A stretch of DNA of 64,000 nt from Rhytidiadelphus loreus (lineage: Eukaryota; Streptophyta; Bryopsida; Hypnales; Hylocomiaceae): contig OX344763.1 of assembly GCA_947034895.1 (NCBI GenBank), positions 33,169,025 through 33,233,024 on the forward strand, given 5' to 3'. The position numbers were made by a program, and so were the translations under genes. Within the stretch, counting starts at the first letter, position 1. Each line of letters starts with the position of its first letter. This document shows positions 59,350 through 64,000 of the stretch, in pieces. Below the pieces are notes generated by a model. That model worked only from the letters and a program-made list of their open reading frames with translations. It did no database searches and was not told the origin of the DNA.

Positions 59350-61144
59350 TTGGATCGGCCCCAAGCCAAGTCTGATCCAATCCAATCTCCACATCATCCT
59401 CCCTCAATTCCATCATCCACGCTGTCCCCCCCTTCAGTCAGCCCAAAACACGACAAAAAAATCACCCACACACGACAGATAGGTTACCCAAAAACACCAC
59501 CAAAAAGCCCGGGGCCAAACTCAAGCCAAAATTGGGCGGTTGAAGCCCAAAGCACCAAAGACAACCTAAACAGTGTTTCCCTTCACAAACGACAAGGGGA
59601 CCCCAAATTCATAACCCCAATAAAATAAAAAAAGAGTAAAAAATTAAAAGAATTAAAAAAATTGGGGCACGGAAACGGGGGCCACAAGTGAGGGAATATA
59701 CAGTAAGCGAGCTACAGTAGAGACTAGGACAGCCCCGTCGTCCAGCGCGGGTGCGAGCCCCATCCCGGGTCAATAGGACGCCCCGCAGCCCTCCCCCGGC
59801 CCGTCCGCCGCTCGCCGCCCCCCACAAGTCCCCTCAAGTCACCGCTTCTCCAACCGAGCTAATAATACCCCTGTTCTCACAGCACGCACCTTCCAGTCAC
59901 TTCATCTCTCCCAAATCCCCGGATACAGGACGCAGGCAACGTCCAGCCCCACCGCATCGCATCGCAGCAAGCTGGATTTGATATCCGATCCGCCCCTCTA
60001 TTCCCCGCACGCACCGACGGCCTTGGAGTTGTACTGACTTACACCCCCTCTCCCCCGCCCCCCCCCCACACCAGTCTTGTACTCTATACTTCACACGCAC
60101 TCACAACAACAACTAAACATTTCTGTTGGCATTCGTGCTCAATCAGATGAGCACGCAGCGCTTGAAGGTGGGGATCCTTTCGTTGATCTATCTATTGTTG
60201 GGATCCGTCTGTTGTTGGGGTCTAGTTTCTGTGTGGATTTGGAGGGTGCGTCGAAGCTCGTCGTCGTGTTTGCAGTATTGGTAGCTAGTAGTGTGGTGTT
60301 GGGAAGGACGAGCGTCTGTAGTTTTTGTTGGAACAGTGAGCGCCGCAGTTTTTGGTGTGCGGGTGTGCGTAAATTTCTTGCCCTGGGAGTTGAGAGTATG
60401 AACTTACGCGGTAGTTGTGGGATTTGAGGAAGACTTGGGAGTGAGAGGATCGCAATTGGTCGGTGCGTTTGGGTAATATTTATTGTTCGGGAAAGGAAGT
60501 TTAGTTGCGGAATGGTATTGGAAGTGTAAGACAGTGCGTGTTAATTAAAACCAATTCATAGTGGTTTGGGAGTGTGTTTTGAGTTCGGGGAGGGAATTTG
60601 TAATGCAACAGTGGCTTTGGTGTTCAGAGAGATTTTTAATTGAGCGCGTGTGTGTCGTGGGATAGGAATTTCTGTTACTAGTGTAGTGGAGCTTTGGAAT
60701 GGTTGTGGTGCGGAGAGCTCTGGAAGGTTTGCTGAGCTTTTGTTAGAAGTTCGAGCGCTGTTGAAGTTGCGAGCAGAATTGTGATTGAGAAAATTTGGTT
60801 TGGGAAGTTTAGATTGAGGTAATGATGGAGTTGGAGTGGTGTTTGGGTTTGAGTTTTGAATCCACTTCTTAGTCTTCTACTTGTTGAGTATAGTTTTCGC
60901 AAATCGTGTCCAGTGTCGCAGAGGTAGCTAGATGTGTGTAGAGCACCACGGGTTTAGCAAGATGAGCAACCGAGAGGAATTTTAGGGCTGTGTGTAATGC
61001 CTCCTTTATTAACAAAAGATATGGAAATGTTCTGCAGGTGGCGAGTCTATGGCAGTGTAACAAGCAACAGCGAAGGACGTAATCGTACTAGTCGTGGTAG
61101 AGATATTTGCGAACCGAATCAAAGAGCGTGGCAGCAGGGCAAGA
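59350..61144 (+). promoter_or_regulatory. promoter and long 5' leader of the bHLH gene
   Basis: Base composition shifts abruptly from AT-rich to C/CpG-rich around 59,350-60,100, as expected of an unmethylated plant promoter. A long pyrimidine tract (59,220-59,310) precedes it. A CT/C-rich stretch (60,041-60,070) is followed by TTGTACTCTATACTTCACAC, a possible start region near 60,085-60,110. The 1 kb between there and the first coding ATG contains G/T-rich leader with several upstream ATGs and probably a 5'-UTR intron (possible acceptor TTCTGCAG at about 61,038). No clear TATA box was recognised. Exact start and splicing need transcript data. Confidence 0.5.
60147..60284 (+). CDS. candidate upstream ORF (45 aa, hydrophobic) in the bHLH leader
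   Basis: ATG in the context CAGATGAG opens a 45-codon frame ending TAG at 60,282-60,284. The peptide starts MSTQRLKVGILSLIYLLLGS and is signal-anchor-like, with a hydrophobic core and a basic Ser-rich end. It lies just after the inferred transcription start, so if the leader is as drawn it would be the first ORF on the mRNA. It does not match a conserved plant uORF that I know. It may be chance; low confidence as a gene. Confidence 0.25.
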   Translation: MSTQRLKVGILSLIYLLLGSVCCWGLVSVWIWRVRRSSSSCLQYW

Positions 61145-63295
61145 ATGTGCGCTGAGGGTATGGCTGTTATGGATGGAGCCCTGATGCAAAGCCACCGCGG
61201 AAACTCTCAACCGTCTTACTCAAACGGTGCGTTTCCTTTTCTGAAAGACCAGATCATCACTTTGAAGTCTGTGCCATTTTAACCATGACTAGAACAACTA
61301 GCTAGATTTTTGAAGCCCAGGTGATGAGTGAATCCCAATCAATTGTCTCCACGAATGCTCTACTCTGTTCTGAAGTTGCGAGTCCCCCAAGGTTAAAATC
61401 TGGGTATTTTTTATAATTTGGTGCAGGGCAGATGTCTTAACAGAAGCGCAGATTCTCTGGGTATGGGTATGTGGGGCCATAGGTTCTCTTTCTTTACTCT
61501 CATATAACATAGACAGGCGAATAAGATCCAGCTACCAACTCTTCCCTCTTGCTCACAATCCAGAAAAGATCATATCATTGAAAAACAAATGAATTCCGCC
61601 AGCTTGGCTTCAGTTTCATGTCTTTTACTCTAGAGTTCTACCAGGTTGCCTCCAGTTTCATGTCTTTCACTCTGAAACTAAGAGATGATCAAAGGTGCTG
61701 ATTCCGTGATACTTTGGGATGCCAGGAACGGGAGCTGTGAACGAAGAAATGTCGGCAATACTGAATTCAAACCATGCGCACCTGAGACAAGCTGCGATCA
61801 ACGGTTTAAGCGCAACTGCAGTCTCCGAGCACGTGAACTCGTCCTCATTTCCTTACCATCTGTACCCCGCTGCATTTGCCGCTGGCTCTCGACCAAGTGT
61901 GCGCCCACCGCAGCAGCCGCAGCACCAGCACCCCGAATCGCCGACCCAGCGACGCCCCGCGTTTAACATGGAGGAGAAATACATGCTGGAGGCTAAGACG
62001 GAGATTCTCGATGCCAACACGACTTTGCGCAACGGCGCTTCTTACGGCGCCGTGTATGAAACCCCTGGCCCTGGTGTGACCTTGGGGCTGCACCGCTACC
62101 ATTCTGCGCCCGCGAGCACGTTTCTGTCGGAGTTGAACGAGGGGGGGCACCATGTGATGATGTATGAGGGGGGTCTCACGCCCATCACGGAGAATATGGA
62201 TATGGAGCGCATGGGGAGTAATAACTACAATTCGGGACAGTATGAGGCTTATATGGCGCCGGAGAATGACTTTGGAAGAAGGGTGGCGTTTCCCGCGAGT
62301 CTTCGCAAAGACGAAGCCATGCCTGGTAAGTCTCCAATTTTGACCTTCCAATTCCATAGGTAACGTTCTGTCAAGGCGACCAAAAACATTTCACGGATCT
62401 CGCGTGTCTGAGTTCATCAAGAAGTTTGCTGAACTCTGAATTCACGATTGTGTCTCACATGCGTCTGGAACGTTTCTTGTGTGACATTTTCGTGATGTGT
62501 TTAAGATTATGGTATTTGTGAGTACTGTTATTCCCAATCGGTGGATGGTGGTCTGGTCATTGCGAGTGCCATTTTTCCAATCGCTGACTGGTTGCTTGTG
62601 CTTTGTTTTCAGATACGTTCGGGACGTCTCGGAATGGGACGTTATTACGCCAAACAAGCTTACCCTCCGTGGGCTTATCCCACCTCACCTCCTTACACGA
62701 CCGCATCCCGGAGAACACCTCCGAGAAGTCCAGCTCCCGCACCTCCGACGACACCAACCACCTCATCAACGGCTATAACGCCTCCATGTACTCCCAGGAG
62801 GATTTCCTCTGGAAGTCCCCCACCAGTCCTGCCAAGCGTCACCGCGGCATGGAGGGCGAGAGCGAAACCTCCAGTGGCTCCGCCGACGGTTCCACTTACC
62901 GCAACAGTCTGGTCCGCCACCTGAGCTTGCCGAACTCAGGCGTGACTGAGGAAAATTCCTCCTTCGGTGGCACCGTGCCCATGCGCACGCGGGCCAAGCG
63001 TGGCTGCGCCACCCACCCGAGAAGCATCGCCGAGCGCGTAAGGAGGACGAAGATCAGCGAGCGCATGAAGCGGCTCCAAGACTTGGTACCCGATATGGAC
63101 AAGCAGACGAATACGTCGGATATGCTGGATGAGACCGTGGAGTATGTGAAGTCGTTGCAACAGCAAGTGCAGGAGTTGAATGAGACGGTGGCGAAACTCA
63201 AAGCCGCGGCAGCGGTGCAACAACAACAAAAACAACAACAAAACCAGCAACAACAACAACAACAACAGCAGCAACAGCAACAAAGCTCCCAGTAG
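61145..63295 (+). CDS. bHLH transcription factor, FBH/AKS (bHLH122/130-like, group IX), three exons
   Basis: Nuclear DNA-binding regulator. Exons by splice signals and frame: 61145-61226, 61726-62325 and 62613-63295; both introns are phase 1 and every junction keeps the frame, giving about 454 aa. The N-terminal half carries a conserved FBH-type motif, GLHRYHSAPASTFLSEL, at about residues 148-164. A second Ser/Pro-type motif, LVRHLSLP, lies near 327. The bHLH domain (about 361-414) starts at ATHPRSIAERVRRTKISER and includes loop PDMDKQTNTSDML. It continues into a short leucine-zipper-like helix and ends in a Gln-rich tail (about 430-451). Family knowledge: Arabidopsis FBH/AKS proteins bind E-box/G-box DNA and act in CONSTANS activation and ABA-controlled guard-cell K+ channel expression; the role here is inferred only. 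The start is the first ATG of the open exon; ATG 61160 (MAVMDG) has a stronger context and would give 449 aa. Oddities: the bHLH domain has no intron, and a decayed copy of the domain follows the stop. Confidence 0.88.
61227..61725 (+). other. intron 1 of the bHLH gene
   Basis: Donor is GTGCGT after codon SN plus one base; acceptor is GCCAG before GAACGGGAGC. Phase 1. Joining the exons restores a single open frame through a G codon (…YSNGTGAVNEE…), which is the main support. The polypyrimidine tract is weak. A 42-bp direct duplication (cagtttcatgtctttt at 61,611 and 61,653) sits near the 3' end. An alternative is initiation at ATG 61,719 in exon 2 without exon 1. Confidence 0.7.
62326..62612 (+). 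other. intron 2 of the bHLH gene
   Basis: Consensus donor GTAAGT after ATGCCTG and an excellent acceptor, TTTGTTTTCAG, before ATACGTTCGG. Phase 1: the split codon becomes GAT (Asp) and the frame continues as DTFGTSRNGTLL. Both ends fit plant intron consensus and the interior is T-rich. Confidence 0.9.
63217..63285 (+). repeat. CAA/CAG microsatellite encoding polyglutamine
   Basis: Interrupted (CAA/CAG)n tract with Lys, Asn and Val interruptions near the C terminus of the bHLH protein, about residues 430-451. A second, independently evolving CAA/CAG tract sits in the duplicated 3' copy at about 63,495-63,565. Such tracts are length-polymorphic and may modulate activation or condensation, but nothing here shows that. 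Confidence 0.9.
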
Positions 63296-63320
63296 AAAGG
63301 AATAGATAGATTTTTCTTGA

Positions 63321-63605
63321 ACGAAGATCAGCGATCGGATGAAGCGGCTCCAAGACTTGGTCCCTGATGTGGACAAGTAAACAGATACGTCGGATGTGCT
63401 GGATGTGACCCTGGAGTATGTGAAGTTGTTGCAGCAGCAAGTGCAGGAGTTGAATGAGACGGTGGCATAGCTGAAAGCCGCGGCGGCGGCGTACCAACAG
63501 CAACAGCAACAGCAGCAACAACAACAACTACTACTACACCAGCACCAGCACCAGCACCACTAGCAAAACTCCAGTAGAGCGGAATAGATAAGTTAGATTT
63601 CTTTT
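63321..63605 (+). pseudogene. decayed tandem copy of the bHLH/zipper/polyQ coding segment in the 3' UTR
   Basis: Starting with ACGAAGATCAGCGA, this stretch repeats 63,047-63,320 at a constant 274-bp offset with no indel through the zipper, at roughly 88% identity by eye. It re-encodes KISDRMKRLQDLVPDVDK, then stop TAA at 63,378-63,380, then SDVLDVTLEYVKLLQQQVQE, then stop TAG at 63,468-63,470, then an Ala and Gln/His-rich tail. It also repeats the first bases of the 3' UTR (gaatagata). It lies downstream of the intact TAG at 63,293-63,295, so it should be untranslated. The likely origin is an unequal tandem duplication of the gene's 3' end, with one copy kept under constraint. What is seen: the repeat and its stops. 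Inferred: that it is part of the transcript. Confidence 0.88.
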
Positions 63606-64000
63606 CTAAATTGGAATGAATTTCGATCAAATCTTCGAGTGTAACATATTAATTGCGATGATCTCCATGCCGGAAAATCTTATACTGTAGTTCTAGGACT
63701 GTAGTCGATCGATCTTTTGATGAATCTAATGAAAATTTCAACTGGGTTCTGAATGGTGCTTCTTCTTGCGAGGGTTTGTACAGATATTCTTCGATTCTTG
63801 CTGGTGTCGATTCTCTCTTCCCGTTGGGGAAAGAGGATCCTTTTTGCTGTGAAAGATTTTTACGTTGTAAGTATGACCAGGTTAGTGTACTTCTGTGGGA
63901 TTTGTGGTGATAGGGTGTGTTGAGGTTTGCGACCTTGGCTCAGTGATTTGCAGGTTTGTTTACCAAGTTACACACTATCCAACAAAGTAGTACTTGCTGT
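63606..64000 (+). other. 3' UTR / downstream flank of the bHLH gene
   Basis: T-rich sequence following the duplicated block. No canonical AATAAA was found; plant poly(A) signals are often degenerate, so the 3' end cannot be placed. Contains no open frame worth reporting. Confidence 0.4.

Noticed and set aside
62896..63527. Long minus-strand ORFs (100-170 codons) opposite the bHLH gene
   Set aside because: Antisense shadows with poly-Leu/Val from the CAA/CAG tracts; no independent support.
1..64000. LTR retrotransposons or a transposase gene
   Set aside because: No reverse transcriptase, integrase, gag or DDE-type coding stretch, no primer-binding site and no long direct terminal repeats were recognised; all elements listed are non-autonomous.

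Overview
This is plant nuclear DNA. It carries plant-type spliced genes, a CACTA transposon with subterminal repeats, a Stowaway-type MITE, and a bHLH factor of the plant-specific FBH/AKS type (group IX). The background is very AT-rich, with long G/C homopolymers and telobox motifs. I could not identify the species. The abundance of small terminal-inverted-repeat (TIR) elements, the absence of any recognisable LTR-retrotransposon protein, and the compact bHLH gene are compatible with a bryophyte, lycophyte or fern, but this is a weak inference.

Only one intact protein-coding gene is supported. It is a three-exon bHLH gene at 61,145-63,295 (+), about 454 aa. Its CpG-rich promoter and leader occupy about 59,350-61,144. 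Directly behind its stop codon lies a decayed tandem copy (274-bp offset) of the bHLH/leucine-zipper/polyQ coding segment.

A second gene is a relic. Minus-strand exon-like blocks between 15,201 and 9,467 resemble the C-terminal half of FANCI, a Fanconi anaemia DNA-repair protein. They carry frameshifts and probable nonsense codons, and the intron space is occupied by transposons.

The rest is repeat-derived. (1) A family of roughly 0.6-1 kb elements has ends reading TTAA-CCCCTAAAGGAC; copies lie near 2.9, 6.3, 10.9, 18.8, 28.6, 29.6, 31.1, 38.8, 40.2, 49.3 and 58.5 kb. TTAA at both ends suggests a piggyBac- or Sola-like non-autonomous transposon. A related TTAA-flanked insertion at 48.5-49.1 kb has a reconstructable empty site. 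(2) A CACTA element (21,447-23,920) has a TTT target duplication and contains 38-bp palindromic and 43-bp minisatellites. (3) Several smaller TIR/foldback elements lie at 1.2, 4.0, 11.9, 16.0, 17.0, 24.1, 27.9, 36.0, 43.7 and 55.6 kb. (4) A dispersed composite repeat has a short module that is expanded into a six-copy 66-67-bp array at 47.6-48.1 kb. (5) Further tandem arrays lie at 7.9-8.7, 25.7-26.3 and 32.8 kb.

Layout: 0-7 kb repeats; 7.2-9.5 kb CpG-richer unique block with a degenerate tandem array; 9.5-15.2 kb FANCI relic; 16-52 kb mostly transposon relics and AT-rich spacer, with a GC-richer island at 37.4-38.2 kb; 53.8-56.9 kb GC-richer blocks plus a TIR element; 57-59 kb composite repeats; 59.3-64 kb the bHLH locus. 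No rRNA, tRNA, CRISPR array or organelle insert was recognised.
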